Origin: Prunus persica
Taxonomy: Eukaryota > Streptophyta > Magnoliopsida > Rosales > Rosaceae
Length of the DNA stretch: 64,000 nt
Direction: 5' to 3'
Assembly: GCF_000346465.2 (NCBI RefSeq)
Contig: NC_034011.1
Span: 2,937,508-3,001,507 of the forward strand
Positions 11,186-23,742 of this stretch are shown here, one piece after another. The notes beneath the pieces are model-generated. The model was given only the letters and a program-made list of their open reading frames with translations. It was not told where the DNA came from and did no database searches. The translations under genes were made by a program, and so were the position numbers. How positions within the stretch are numbered: position 1 is the stretch's first letter; every line of letters starts with the position of its first letter.

Positions 11186-14100
11186 TTATTCCTGTGACTT
11201 CCAATTGACTGGAGTGATTTTTGGGGGGTGATTAATGCCAACCCAAACTTGCCTCATTGTTTCTGTGATTGTTGTAACAAATCCTTCTGGCATATTTGTT
11301 AGCTTCAATTCAGTGAGGGTTTTTAAGTGTCCCAACCCACTTGGGGCATTCAATTTTGTGCAAGATCTAATTTCCAACTCCCTGAGATTTTGCATTGCCT
11401 TTCCCTCAACATCCCAATCTTCTAGTTCTAGCATCCACAACTTTAAAACTACAAGCTTTTCAAACCCTCAGTTGGAGCAAACCATCTTGTTACCGGTATA
11501 AGAGTTGGAATGGAAACAAAGTGATTTAAGGTTTTGGAGCTTCTCTAACTTCGGCATTGGATCTTCTTGAAGAAAAGAGGCTGACAAAGTAAGATCAGTG
11601 AGGTTCTTAGGTAATTCAGGTATGATGGAGGGAACTAGCTTTCCAAACAAATTTAGGCTAGAGAGTCTCTCAAGTGCTGACAAAGATTCCAACGCTAGAG
11701 CATGAGGTTCACCCAATTCATCAATTGATCTCAATCTTAAAGATTGAAGGTGCTTCAGCTTTAGAATCCCGTCTGCTAACGCCTTTTGATCTTCCTTCTC
11801 TAACTGGAATGCCAATCCTAATTTTCTGAGACTGGTAAACTTGTCCAATCCATCCTTCAAAGGACTATCCTTATCCACAAATACCCCCCACAGTGTCTGG
11901 AGTTTCTTCAAGGAACTGCGACGTCCTTGTTGACACATAAGTTTACTTAGGTAATTCTGGCTAAAGTATAGGTGTCGAAGTTCCTGTAGTTTCCATATGG
12001 AATGGGGGAGAGTGCGGACATATGTATGCTTCACATCCAAGGTTTGGAGGTTCAGCAAATTACCAATGGAAGTAGGGATTGATTCAAGGTAAGTCCACCT
12101 CAAGCCTAGATACCTCAACTTGCTTAATTTCCCAATGGTTTTGGGCAATTCAGGTCTGAATACACGTTCAAGATCAAGAACCTGTAGAAGCTGGAAGAAA
12201 CCACCTGCAATGCCCTTTCGTAGAAAGTTGCCTATTTCTTCTCCAGGCTTATATCCTTCTCCAGAATCAAAGGAGAGAATAGAGATGAGTTTTTTGTATG
12301 AGTCTGGAAAATCTGAGCTGTCACTATGAATAAAACGAAAACTTGGATCATAACAGTTTAAGTGATCAGCAAGTCGCCTCTGATCTAACGTCATAGATTT
12401 GGACCTGATCGGTTCTTGTAAATCTTTGTGCAAGCAACATGTCTTGACTCTCCCATCAACCTTTCTTTCAACTACTTGAACAATGTCCCGATCAATTAAC
12501 TCCGATAAATACGTGTTTGCCACATCTTCATATTCTGTCGCCTTATCCCTTACGGGTGCCACATCTTCATAAGGTTCTGTCGTCTTATCCCTTATGTGTA
12601 CCAAACCTTCTGCAATCCACATAGCAATTAATCTCCTCGTAGGAATTTTGAAATCCCTTGGGAAGACTTTGAAGCAAGAAAGACAATGGGATAGATGAGA
12701 AGGTAACTTATCCGCACACCCTATGGTGTAGGTACGAATCGATGCTGTATCATTCTGGTTGATGTATTGAATCACCCTTTTCAACTCTTGAGCAGTATTC
12801 TCATCTTTCCCTAACATTAGACATATGATGGCCAGTGGTGAACCCTTATATTTACTCAAAATTTCTTTTGCTAGCATTTTCCATTTTGGAGGAAAGTGCA
12901 CCGCCTGGTTGAACAACTGCCAGCTCTCTTCTCTGGTTAGCGGTCGAAGCTGGTGGGGAGGGTTGTTGCTGTCGACTTGTGAAGCCAAATTGTGGTCGCG
13001 TGTAGTGAGCAGAATTCTGCTCCCACTTGATGTAGTTACTGGAAATGCTGCTTTCAGAGTATTCCACTCTACCATTGTGGAGATGTTGTCAAGAACTAAA
13101 AGGCACCGCTCAGCTTTTAAGATATTATGTGCCTCGTCGATCCTGCTGGATGCATTGTGATTGATCTCTTGGCGCCCTTCTGGTTTAAGAGACCTCAAGT
13201 GACGCAGCACAAGCAACAAAGGTTTCAAGCGAAACCGTGAGTAACAATAAAACTGGATTCCACCAGAAAATTAAGAGAAGCTCTCTTGGAATAATATGAT
13301 TAAAAGTTGAGCTCCAGATACATTAGACAAACCTGTCTAAATACACATTTCTCAACAACCCTCAACCCTTCAACTACTAGGGGAGTTATTACATAAAACT
13401 GAAAAAACAGGATTAATTTGGAGTCTTAATAACGTAACTCCTAAACTGTCCAAAACAGAATTTATTGAAAAATTAACTACCAAACTTTAACTGCAGTTTT
13501 GGAAGGCCAAACGACCTCAGAATGCCAAAATCCACCTTATGTCACAGCAAAGCTGTGAGTTACACTCGTGGCTTCGTTCCCTTTCCGAAAAGGTATTTTG
13601 CGTCCTAATCGGAGCTTGGACGACAAAACTGCATATTCCCGCTACGTCCTTTTTCTAGCTCAACCGCGATAAAATCTGCCATCTGTTCTACATCATCAAG
13701 ATCTGCTTTGCTACTTCCAAAATCAGCTGTTCTTTGTTATTAGAGTCACCATGAGGTAGAGAAACCCATGCACGGCAGGGAAAATGTTCCACAACAACTC
13801 CATGGTTATAAATTTTCTTTGCCAGTGTTGTCTTACCTATTCCCCCATCCCCCACAACTGAAATGACAGAGCGATGTTCATTGTTGGTTGTCAGCCGTGA
13901 CACCACTGCCAACATGTCTTCTTCCAAACCAACCACTGAGCTTGACTCTGAGGTCAATTCAATGGTGTACGCTTTTATGCATCTTAAAAAAATATCAACT
14001 GTACGATTGATTTGGTCAATTTCATGAAAAAGCTTCTTCCCATCTCTTGTTTTCGAAGTGTCTGAATCCTTCACGAATTTTTTCGCAGATTTTTCTGCCC

Positions 14101-15616
14101 TTAGAACAATTTTCTTCATTTGCTCCAACCCAGCTTTTCTGGAATTATATCTGCTTCTAATTTTTCCAGCATCATCTAGAAGTTTAGGCATCTTTTCCAA
14201 ATTATTGCATAGCCATTTGACATGAAAATATACCTCAAATACAGATGACTTCAGGTGCTGTCGCAAACTGTCTAGTACAGGTGAAACAAATTCGCCAGCA
14301 GTGGTGCGGTAGGAGGGTTGATAGACAAACTTTGACGAATCTCTGCTTATAAATCTGAAGCCATATCTATCTTTTTTTTCTAATAGGTCTGAGAACCCAA
14401 CTTCAATGCACCTTATGTTCTGTTTGAGATTCCTCCATGCCTTCCAACTGCAAACAACTGATAGCAACGGAGGCCTCTGTGAGAAGTTTTCAATGGCAGG
14501 ATGTGCTTCATTAATTATCTCTTCCAGTTCTTCCACCCACGCCTTTTCAGTTTTGCTCTCAAACTGAAGTCCTTCTATATCCTTCAGAAAAGGATGCAGT
14601 AGCAGCAACTGCAGATTTATTGCCTTTATTTTCTCTCCAGTATCATGCATTAAGACTGGGTCTTGAATTATCAGCCTTTTTATTTTCTCTGAAGTAGAGA
14701 AAGTCAAATCAGCTGGTGAGGCAGCTCCTCCTTTGGAATTTAGTACCCATCTATGCTCTTGTTCTTCAACAGATCTGTCCCGAAGGCTTCTAATGTCAGA
14801 CCTCAATCTCTCTAGTGATTCGCATATGTTAATCCCACACACCGCCTTCTTCTCAATGATGTTTTTTATTTCCTCTTTAACCCAGTTAGTTTCACTGGAA
14901 AGCTCTCCCATCTGGCTGAGATTCTTCCTGATTGTAGCAGAACTTATTATGTGGGAGTCCCTTCTGTGTTTCTCAAAGGTTTCGACCAAATATTTTGCTC
15001 TTCGAACAACGGATTTGGCTTGCTCAACCCATGCTGACTCGGTTTTATCCAGCCCTTCTATAGTTGCTCCAACAGAGTAGTGGTCAGATTCCCAGATTTG
15101 ACAGGCTCTGGTGTTTATCTCTTCTGTTAACTCCATTACTTTTGCTGCATCCTCTGAAATAGCATGCAGTAACCTTGATTCTCTTCTGATCCGCTTGATA
15201 TCTTCCTCCAAGTAGAGAAATGGCTCATAGTTGATGTATAAGTAGATAGAAAGTATTAGTGGGACAAGAGTGACGGGGAAGAGCACATGATACAGTGATA
15301 TTTGAAACAAATAACGGCAAAGAAGAAATACAGCAAATAGGACATGAAACTGAGTGCTGTGAAGAATGGAATCAATAATCAATGCTGAGGGCTTGGTTGC
15401 TCCTTCCCTCTGGTATGCCAAACCGAGCATGAACACAAACATCGAGAAATATTGATGATTATCAGAAGCTGGATTTTCAGTTCCGCTGCGATCCTTCGTA
15501 ATCATCTGAGGCTGAGCAGCAGGTATCTTCATATCTTTCCACTCCATCGTCCGTGTGGATTCGAATAGCTGAGCACCAACTGTTGCTGCATTGTTCCATA
15601 CAATGGTGGTTTCCAT
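11186..15616 (-). pseudogene. NLR2: CC-NB-LRR gene broken by a solo LTR and a nonsense codon
   Basis: Three pieces read in order on the minus strand: 15616-13688 (membrane segments, three Rx_N-like modules, P-loop GDGGIGKTT), 13228-11468 (kinase-2 'LLVLDNI', 'GSRILLTTR', 'GSPLAII', RNBS-D, HKD at the MHD position, LRRs) and 11440-11186 (last LRRs). A 496-base insertion with LTR features separates pieces 1 and 2, putting a TAG just inside it. Removing the LTR and one 5-base target copy brings both pieces into one frame that aligns with NLR3. Pieces 2 and 3 are in the same frame, separated by a TGA where NLR3 has TGG (Trp), followed by 'GFEKLVVLKLW'. The start ATG (15616) aligns with that of NLR3. 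It is the paralogue of NLR3 and has the same neighbour type (DUF4220) upstream. Most likely non-functional as a full receptor. Confidence 0.88.
13195..13700. mobile_element. Solo LTR with 5-base target duplication
   Basis: The 496-base element at 13200-13695 starts TG and ends CA ('TGACGCAGCAC...TTCTACATCA'). It is flanked on both sides by TCAAG (13195-13199 and 13696-13700). Its ends are imperfect inverted repeats (TGACGCAGCAC against TGATGTAGAAC). There is no internal polymerase region, which fits a solo LTR left by recombination of a full retrotransposon. The 5-base duplication fits LTR-type integrases. Superfamily and transcription direction were not determined. Confidence 0.85.
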
Positions 15617-17231
15617 GTTTAGCTGTCTTGGCAGCCTTGGTTTGTTTGTTTAAATCTTGGCAGCTTTGGTTCAAAGAAACCAAATTGCCCAATTTGCAGT
15701 GTGCTGAAACATGTTTAGCTGTTTTTACTTAAATTAAAATTGATTTGTATAACGTTAAATATCACTCAATTACAATACTCTGCGGTTAGAAAATATATAG
15801 TCATTTTTTAACATTTTTCAATGAAGTTGTAGCTTCTATTACGCCAAAACAGTCTTTCAAAAATAATTGATTGCAGTTGCAGAGAAGAGTCTTTGAATAA
15901 TTCAGGAACTTGGTGACGCCGTTGCCCGCTTGCCGCTGTGTGCCATGTTCGTTGCCTGTAAAAGTAAGTGAGTTACTTAAAGACTAATCAGTCAATTTTA
16001 TTTATTAATTAATTCAGCATTATTGTTAATTTATACAACGATTTGTCAGATTATCATGGAATGTGGTTTTGATATTATGTTGACAAATTCAAACACTGAC
16101 TTTTAATATTAATCATTGTTTAGCTCTGAATTCACACTCAAATTATTTGGTGGGAAGTCTCTCTCAATTTAACAAATGAACTGGAATGATGAATTGAACC
16201 AACTTATTGGAAAAACGAAAAGAAAGACTTAGAGGTCGATGAGCTCCCAAATGTCTTACGGGAATAAGATATAAATATAAAAAATTCTCTAGGTAAGAAG
16301 TTTTTTTTTTTTCTTTTAGACTAGAAAACGTTAAGTCTCAACTCTAAATAATAATTCTAAAGCCTAAAATAATCAATAAATAGAATTAAGTTGAAGTAAA
16401 TTGAGAAGAAGTGAGGTTTTCTCAATGCGTCCTAAACGTCTTGCAAAATTAGTCGAATTGGTATATATATCCCACATTACTCCGCCACAACCTCCACTGC
16501 ACCACCTTAATTACCATACTCTCAAACTTCTTCATCCAAATGCACCGTAACATATTTGAATTTCTGTAATTTTTTTGTTTTAGGTGCTGATTTCCATTCC
16601 ATTGTGTACATTTCTTATCCTATTCTTATGCTTTGATAATTGAATAGAAACATTGAGGTGATAGCATGAAAGTAATGGGAAAGAGTGTGAAAATGTACAA
16701 TACGAGTGTGAAAATTGCCAATTAAAAAAAAAAATTACAACATGATGGCCCTGGACCTACAAACACCCAAAACATCCTCAGCCAAAATAATTAAAATAGA
16801 AATGGGAGGGGAAGACGGAGATCCTCTAGAACATGATCACAGTTCTGCCCCAATCAAACATGTTGCTTCAGAGATAAGACCACCATCAACATTTCACCAA
16901 ATTCGATTTCTTGGTGAACAAGAAATCAAAAAATACACCAAACTAAGAATTTGATAGTAAGCGCATAAATGAAGAGTAGTATGCACAAACAATTAGGCAA
17001 TCTACCATATGATGGAGATTACAACTCTCATTAAAAGAGAAATCAGAACACTTCAAACCAATTTTCTGGATATACAATAAATAACCAAATTGATACTTTC
17101 CTATATTTAATTGTTCTTCACTTAAAAAACATTATTACTTCTTTTTTTCAGAATAAGAAACTGAATTATACTAGAAATTTTAGAAATAGACGAACATAAA
17201 TGTAATCATAAAAACTTATATGTATGCTGGA
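15617..17231. other. Gene-free stretch between NLR2 and DUF4220-A
   Basis: Upstream region of NLR2 on its right and 3' flank of DUF4220-A on its left end. Close to the NLR2 start, 'AAATTGCCCAATTTGCAG' echoes 'GTTCCCCAATTTACAG' at the same place before NLR3. No gene or element is supported otherwise. Confidence 0.5.
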
Positions 17232-17339
17232 TTACTCCACAGTCAATTTTGTCCTGACATGGCCCGCTGAAATTTGGAGCTTTTCAGTCAAACCAAGATG
17301 TGCCATAAGAAGCCAGACATGAGTGAGCAGCTCTCCTCC

Positions 17340-19417
17340 TCACCTGAGCTGCTGAGCATGATCACTCCATCGGCACTGGTTAGCGGCGTAACATAGCATT
17401 TCCACCCACACATCACTCATCAACTCCCACTTCTTCTCCCCATTTTCCTCATCTCCCAGCGCTTGCAAAGCTTTAGCAAGCCTGCATGCATCAAATAGAA
17501 CCGACTTGCTTCTGTCTCCTTTTACTTCAGATGGAAGAATTTTTGTGCTCACTTTGAGTAGCATTTTGCAAGCATTTTTCTCATTTGTTATGGAATTTCT
17601 TTCTGTGAAAAATTCCTCAGTCTCAGCACATGTGTCTCTAAACCTTATCTTTCCAATCCCGTCCGGCAGCATGAAGGGGCACATGAGTAAAAGATACAAC
17701 ATGTAGTTTGACAACAGGCTACTGGCTTCACAACTGGGGCTGCTCTTAGGGTTCGGCTCAGAATGATAACAAATATCAGTTGCAATATGCCAGAGAATGA
17801 TGCTTTGGTCAAACTCTTTAATGGTCCATCCAAGTCGTTGACAATTTGCTTTTTCAAACACCTTGTCAACCCTCAGAGCGCACAATTGTTTGCAATCCTC
17901 CAAGTTAGCAGAAGCTCTGTCTTGGAGCTGCTCATATATCAAATCCTTCAACTCTTTGCAATCAACCTTTAAGTCTTTGTATCGATGCTTCTCTAACACC
18001 TGATTTATGTACAAGTCCTTGTGGATTAAAATACACTTTGCTGGCCTAGCTTTAAGACAAAAAGTTATGAGGTTGCACTGTGCCACAGTATTAGACCACC
18101 TGTCGTTTTTAATCAACGGGATTGATGAAATGGCTTTGTGCAAGTAATCCACCACTCCCACCATTATGCTTTTATGGTTGCTCTGCCGTAGCTTGCTCAG
18201 CCATAGTTTTGTCCAGTCTGAGGAAAGTATTATGGCAACTGCATGGATTTCTAATACGATAGCTCCTACCAACAACACATATGTGATAGCTACATCCACT
18301 CCCTTGTATGCTTGCTTCTCTACAAACAAGAAGGCGACGAATACAGCAACTGTGAAGGAAAGACTAACACAACGAAGTATGCCTCCAAGCCACGAATAAA
18401 CCAGGACTGCTTTAGTGAAAAATAAATCATACATGAATCCTAGCTCAATCTCGATGACTTCGAAAACTTTCTCATAGTTTGTATTTTGGAAGAAGGATTG
18501 GCTGTTTACGATATCATGAAAGCTGAGGATGAGATCAGCACATAACAGCTTGAAAGTTTTGAAGAAATTGTAGGATGTTAAGATTGTAGGTTGGGTAGTG
18601 CCAGTAACTTGAGGAATAGGGAAAGCCTCTGCAGTTGTGGATGCTTCAATGAAATGTGTTGGTACAACCCTGAACCCTTCATCTTTCTTTGATATGTATT
18701 CTTCCATGTATCTGGCATAATTGGGACCAGGGTCAGGATTTTTGAGCATAGACTCTCTAAATAGCTCACTGCTTGAAGCCCTCAGAACCCAAGTCCTTTC
18801 CCCAAATTTTATAATCCCAACAATGAACATTGGAATTGCTAGAAAATTCAACACTTTGCTGGACCGTGCTCTGAAGCAGACATAGAAAGCTACAAGCACC
18901 TGGGCAACTAGCCCAAGTAAGTGCCTTAGCCACAACTCATTGTCTTCTAAAGAGTAAGCAGTGATGGTATCTGGGCCACCAAGATGCAAGAGAAGAAATG
19001 GTGCCCAAAATGCTGTTATTATGTAGTTTGGGTGCACAGAATCACCTTGAGAGTCTTCTTGGTTGTTGGAGAGTATGCCAAGTGAGATTGTTGCCACGGC
19101 ATCGGCAGATAAGTAAGAGAGCCATAGAACAATTCTGAGGAAGTTACTGGTTGAATGTTTTCTCCAGTTTCCAATCAGAATGAGGATGGTTTGCAAGCTG
19201 AGGCTGATTAGAACCGTAGCCCGAAGCTCCCACACGTTCCAGAGGTGCCTCACATTTTCTGGGAAAAGTTGCATTGTCTTCCGCTGCTTTGTGAAGATCA
19301 AACTGCTGATAACTGGGAATGAAAATTTTGAAAACATCAGACTTTATAAAACAGAGCATTTTAAGGTTGCATGATCATAGAGAACGAATGGTATAGTAAG
19401 CTCACCTGTGGCAAACA
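17340..19417 (-). CDS. DUF4220-A: DUF4220/DUF594 membrane protein, C-terminus truncated
   Basis: Proposed exons: 19417-19405 (13 nt: ATG TTT GCC ACA G, then GTGAGC) and 19312-17340, giving 661 residues. The N-terminal third has several hydrophobic helices with 'LGGPDTITAYSLEDNELWLRH', the signature block of DUF4220; the C-terminus 'ILWHIATDICY' and 'RLAKAL' belongs to DUF594. The family is plant-specific with no firmly known biochemical role. The stop TGA at 17342-17340 stands where DUF4220-B has AGA (Arg). The same frame continues for 35 more codons matching B ('GGELLTHVWLLMAHLGLTE') to TAA at 17234-17232. The protein may still fold, but the DUF594 end is lost. It sits next to NLR2 exactly as DUF4220-B sits next to NLR3. 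Confidence 0.82.
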
Positions 19418-21371
19418 TGATTTCTCTCTTTTCAAGGATTTGAAAGGCGGTAGAAAAGTAGAAAGGCTTGTGCTCTTTGGTTTTTAAGCATGGCCATGGT
19501 GATGGCTTCAGAGAGAGGAAGCCATGGACTTGGAATGCTAGGAGGATAAAAGAACAAGGGGATGATACATTTAAATTTGGTAGGACCTCACCAAATCAAG
19601 TCATTCGGCACAACCCCCCCAACCAACCAAGTTAAACACATCTTACTTCCTTAAAGTTTGCATTTGCGTCAATTTTTTGTATGACTTTTTAAGAAGTTGT
19701 AATGTTTGTATGACCTAGCCAATGCTGACGTTACATTTTTATCCAAGTCTTTGTTCAATCATTGTGTTTCAGTTTACTTGCATTTTTTCAAAAGCTACTT
19801 GATCGAAACAAAAGACTGAAATTATGAATGACTGAGATATTATTGTAGACGAAGAAAAAACCAATAATGCAGGAAGGTATTCCTTGTGTGAATTCTGAAC
19901 ATGCCATAAAATGCAAACTTCAAATATTTTATTAGACTAGATGGTGAATGACAGTGACTTTGCACAGCATGCCACCGAAAATAGTGTTCGAACTTAAGAC
20001 ATATTCCAACTTTTCCCTATTAAGAAAGCCGCCTAAGAATTGTCATTTCTAGGCTTACCTCATATTATCTGTCTATCTATATTAATAAACTTCAGAAGTC
20101 TTTTATATCATGCTACATGCATAATGATTTGGATTAAAGTAAACTATACGATCTATAATACTAAACTATGACTTGCCATAAAAAATCACAGAGTAAACGA
20201 CTCAAAATTCAATATTATGTCTGAACTTAGAACTTAACATATGCGTGAACTAAGAACTTAACACTAATTAAGTTTCCATTATTTCTAAATCAAAGCTATC
20301 ACTTACAGTGAATAAAAGTCAACTTAACCATGATACTAACAAAAAGCATAAAATAATCTTATAATTATACAATGACTCATACAAATTACAATACATATTT
20401 TAAAATGACAAATAGTCATCATTTTTTTCTTCGTATATATAATAGTTACATGTGTTTATCGTGTCAAAATCGAGTTACTTGGATTTTACACCAACCGGTC
20501 CATTTATTATTCATGTTAGTGGGTCGTGTGCTAATTGTAATCTCGTCGTAAGAAAGGATCAATCTAAACTAGCTAACTTCGTGTTGGATTTGAATCGTGT
20601 TAAAAGTTACTACATCTAAACTCGTATCTTTATGTTATTCAGTACATATTAACCAGTTCAACCAGGCCACATTGATCAAAAACACACAAAACAAATTCAC
20701 AAATGGATATCATTCACTTGCTCAAGCGTTGGTCATTAGACAAAGAAAAAGATATGTTATGGTATGGTGTCTAAATGTGTCTTGAGCTTGGTCAAATACC
20801 TCGTGTATCAGAGATGTTTTCTTTTCTTCTTCTTCTTCTTGTTTTTTTCTTTTTTTGGTAAATATTAGAGATGTTTTCCAATTGAGAGAAAATAAAGGCC
20901 CATTACAGTCATATTCGGCTCCAACAATACTTCAGCTACCATAACATGTTAAGTTCATTATACATAACACTCTCCGACTTATAGGGTGTATTTCAAATTA
21001 ATTCCGAAGAACTAAAACATTTGAAATTTATACCCCACCTGACATTAACTTGATTTGGATAAAACCATCAATCTTTTCATTTATAGGATCCCTTACAATG
21101 ATACAAATCCACAATTGATCACAACTTAAATGCATCCTTGGCTAAGCTATAGGGCACTTAGAAGAAATCTGATCATTTCTCAGAGTACATTTGCAAATAA
21201 ATTTTAGATAAAACTGTCTATTAAGAATGATTGCAACAGTTTATATGCTCTAACCTTACAAGAAGACAATAAACAGAACACTGCAGCAGCAGATATACAA
21301 CAAAAGATTGACAAATCGAAAATCGATACGCTGATGTAAAGGACAAACTTTACCACATCTGTATGGGCAGT
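19418..21371. other. Gene-free stretch
   Basis: No supported gene. It contains the promoter of DUF4220-A and the 3' flank of the MCTP pseudogene, with ordinary AT-rich sequence and a CTT run near 20825-20840. Confidence 0.5.
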
Positions 21372-23462
21372 TTACAACATATAATCTGTCTTGGCTGGCA
21401 GGCGTTGGAAGAAGTTAACCAGGGCTGATGGTACTGGCATCTTGCTCCTGTATTTGGGGTGCCTCATGTAGTAAAACCCGGCAACAAGAACCACAACCTG
21501 GAAAGGTGTCACATAAAACACAACAGCAGCCACAAGACAGAATGTAGCAAACACAGCACTGGTGTGAGAATCGGGCCATCTGAGAATTTCCTGAATCCGC
21601 TCCAATTCAGTAGCAACATCACCCATCATATTTTGAAACCTTCCGGCAATACTCCTCAAGCGATCATACCTCATCCAGGCTATATCATCTGGAAGATGTA
21701 ATGTTGATGTTGGGAGTGTGTGAAGTTCTTCGTCAAGCTCATCGGGGAGCACAAAATCTGCTTGTGAGAGCTTTGTGTCCATGTGAGCAGGGTATCTTGG
21801 TCGATACTGGAAATTCCAAATCCCTGTAACAAACATGTAGAGGAAAACAGTTGGCAAGATCAGCTGTGGAGAGCTTATGATCATCACAAACAGGACATGC
21901 ACTAGAAATGTCGTAAGGGGATTTTTCCACACTCGTACTTCTCCAAACCATTGTGCAACACCAACCAACCCTGAGAAAACTGACATAAGCCTGAAAACGT
22001 TTGCCTTGCTGCGCCTCACACTCCAAACATCAGACTCTTCTGCATTAGAGGAAATGTATTGAACTACTTCTTTCTCAAGACCAAGAGTATCTGCCACCAT
22101 CAACACAGCTTGGTCATACAACATGTCTTGCTGCATGCCAGTCAAAAGGGGTTGGGAGTATAGAAACATCATGTTAACCAGTGATGTGCGTGAAAATCTA
22201 ACTGCAAGGTGCAATTCACCCATCTTCTTGACACCCAAAGGACGAAGTGATATCAATGGATAAGAGAAAGTGTAGACACGGCCAGACTCAAGGGTGGAGA
22301 TTCGAATCTGGACCTTGCCAAATTTTGCATCTTTGTTTCCATTTGAATGGTTACCAACCCGACTGTTATCGAAAACCAAAACCGTGAGAACTGTGTGAAG
22401 ATCGTATACATCCTAGGTGTATTGCTCATTGAATTTTGGGCTTAGGCTGTCAGTTATGGTTCGAGTACGAACCCATTTGTGCCCATACTTTGCTACACAA
22501 TATGTGTCTGATGTATCCTTCCCCTCCCTTGTTTTCATTGGGAGTAGATCTGAAGCATTTAGATCTCGTGTAGTAAATTCCTTGAGATCAAAATGCACAG
22601 ACCCAAAAAATTGATCATCATCTTTGACCACAACATCCAATACAGATGGCTCCAGATTGTTGTCCTTTGCAAAGGCAAATACCTCATTCCATTCAGGGTT
22701 CTGTTTTCTCTCAACATGTTTTGTAATTGCATTGCAATTCCCAACTTTTATTTCAAGATAAGTTTTAAGGCTCCCTGCCACATCCTCCGAATTTAAAGCA
22801 AAGTCAAGCCGGGCCTTCACAATTAATACAAACAGGTAATGCATTGTTTCAACAAGGTCATAGGTGCTGACATCCCCAGGTACTAATCGACCTTGAACAA
22901 TTTGCCCTCCTCCCAGGTAAGGATTTGTCTCCTTCAGCAAATAATCCGAAGACGATGACAAGTCATCATCTTTAGAAGACTCTGGTTTAGACTCTGGTTC
23001 AGGCTGTGGTTGTTGAGACTCAATCTCATCATGCATCCCAGAGTTCATTGGAAGGTCATGACCATCTCCATCAGTAACAAAAACTTTCAGACCAAGCTCT
23101 CCTTTCACACGTGAGTTAAACAAAATGCCTTTTTTTTGCAGAGGGTGGTGCTGCAAAGAGTATGGGACAAATAAAGATCTCGCAGGAACACAAACCTTGC
23201 CAAGGAAAGATTTGGAGCTGTCTTCTTTAAGGTGGTAAACATGAGCTTCAAGAGTGAGGTTAGGTAGGCGTTTTGGATCAGAGATGTTGAAGTAGAAGCT
23301 TTGATCCCAAACAGGACTGGCATCTCTTTCTTTTGTGACGGTTTGGAATGTCTGATTATCAAAGTGGAGCTCCACAAATGCACTGGCTGCGCCCTGCCCA
23401 TCTTTGGGCACAATAAGGTCATGAGCACTCACAACCAACACCCCTAACTTGAGGTTGCTCAT
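21372..23462 (-). pseudogene. MCTP-type multiple C2 and transmembrane protein, internally deleted and interrupted
   Basis: The ATG at 23462 starts 349 codons ending in TAG (22415-22413). The same frame then runs on to 21372. Order: first C2 (about 1-130, 'SAHDLIVPKDGQG'), acidic linker, second C2 (about 205-295, 'VERKQNPEWNEVFAFAKD'), then directly the middle of the last C2 ('LLPMKTREGKDTSDTYCVAK'). After the stop come the rest of that C2, the two-helix region and the C-terminal PRT_C domain ('VTPFQVVVLVAGFYYMRHP', 'RLPAKTDYML'). Family members carry three to four C2 domains and tether ER to plasma membrane at plasmodesmata. Here the second C2 jumps into the last one in frame, so one C2 and parts of two are missing. 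The stop replaces the conserved Trp in 'NEQYTW' (TGG to TAG). Confidence 0.85.
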
Positions 23463-23642
23463 GTCATGGGACCTTGAGAAGAATGATGAAGAAATCCTGG
23501 CTAAGGAAATATAGATAGCGGGTTAGGCATGGGCAGAGCTGACCCTGCTCAGCTTTTTTCTTTCTAAGAGAGGGGATTCAAAAGTAGAAGCCGCAACTTC
23601 TAACATTGCGAAGAGAAATGTCATTAAAATAATAGTTAGTTA

Positions 23643-23742
23643 TCAACTAGTTCTTAGTCTAGTAATATTTCTTTTCCAGGATTGGAAGAGCTCCGAGTTC
23701 GACTCGCCCTCCCTCCCCTCCTCATTGATCAAAAGAAAAAAC
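23643..23742 (+). mobile_element. SINE, 100 bases, with 13-base target duplication
   Basis: It is flanked by a perfect 13-base direct repeat TAATAGTTAGTTA (23630-23642 and 23743-23755). Inside is a pol III box-B-like 'GAGTTCGACTCGCCC' and an A-rich 3' end ('CAAAAGAAAAAAC'). Confidence 0.8.

Noticed and set aside
13200..13695. Reading the NLR2 interruption as an ordinary intron
   Set aside because: NLR1 and NLR3 have no intron there, the ends are TG...CA and not GT...AG at the frame junction, and a 5-base duplication flanks it.
16715..16954. 79-codon frame between NLR2 and DUF4220-A
   Set aside because: Short, without a good start context or domain; no copy in the sister unit.
23690..23715. 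Possible tRNA (GTTCGACTC motif)
   Set aside because: No acceptor stem or cloverleaf can be formed; the target duplication shows it is a SINE.
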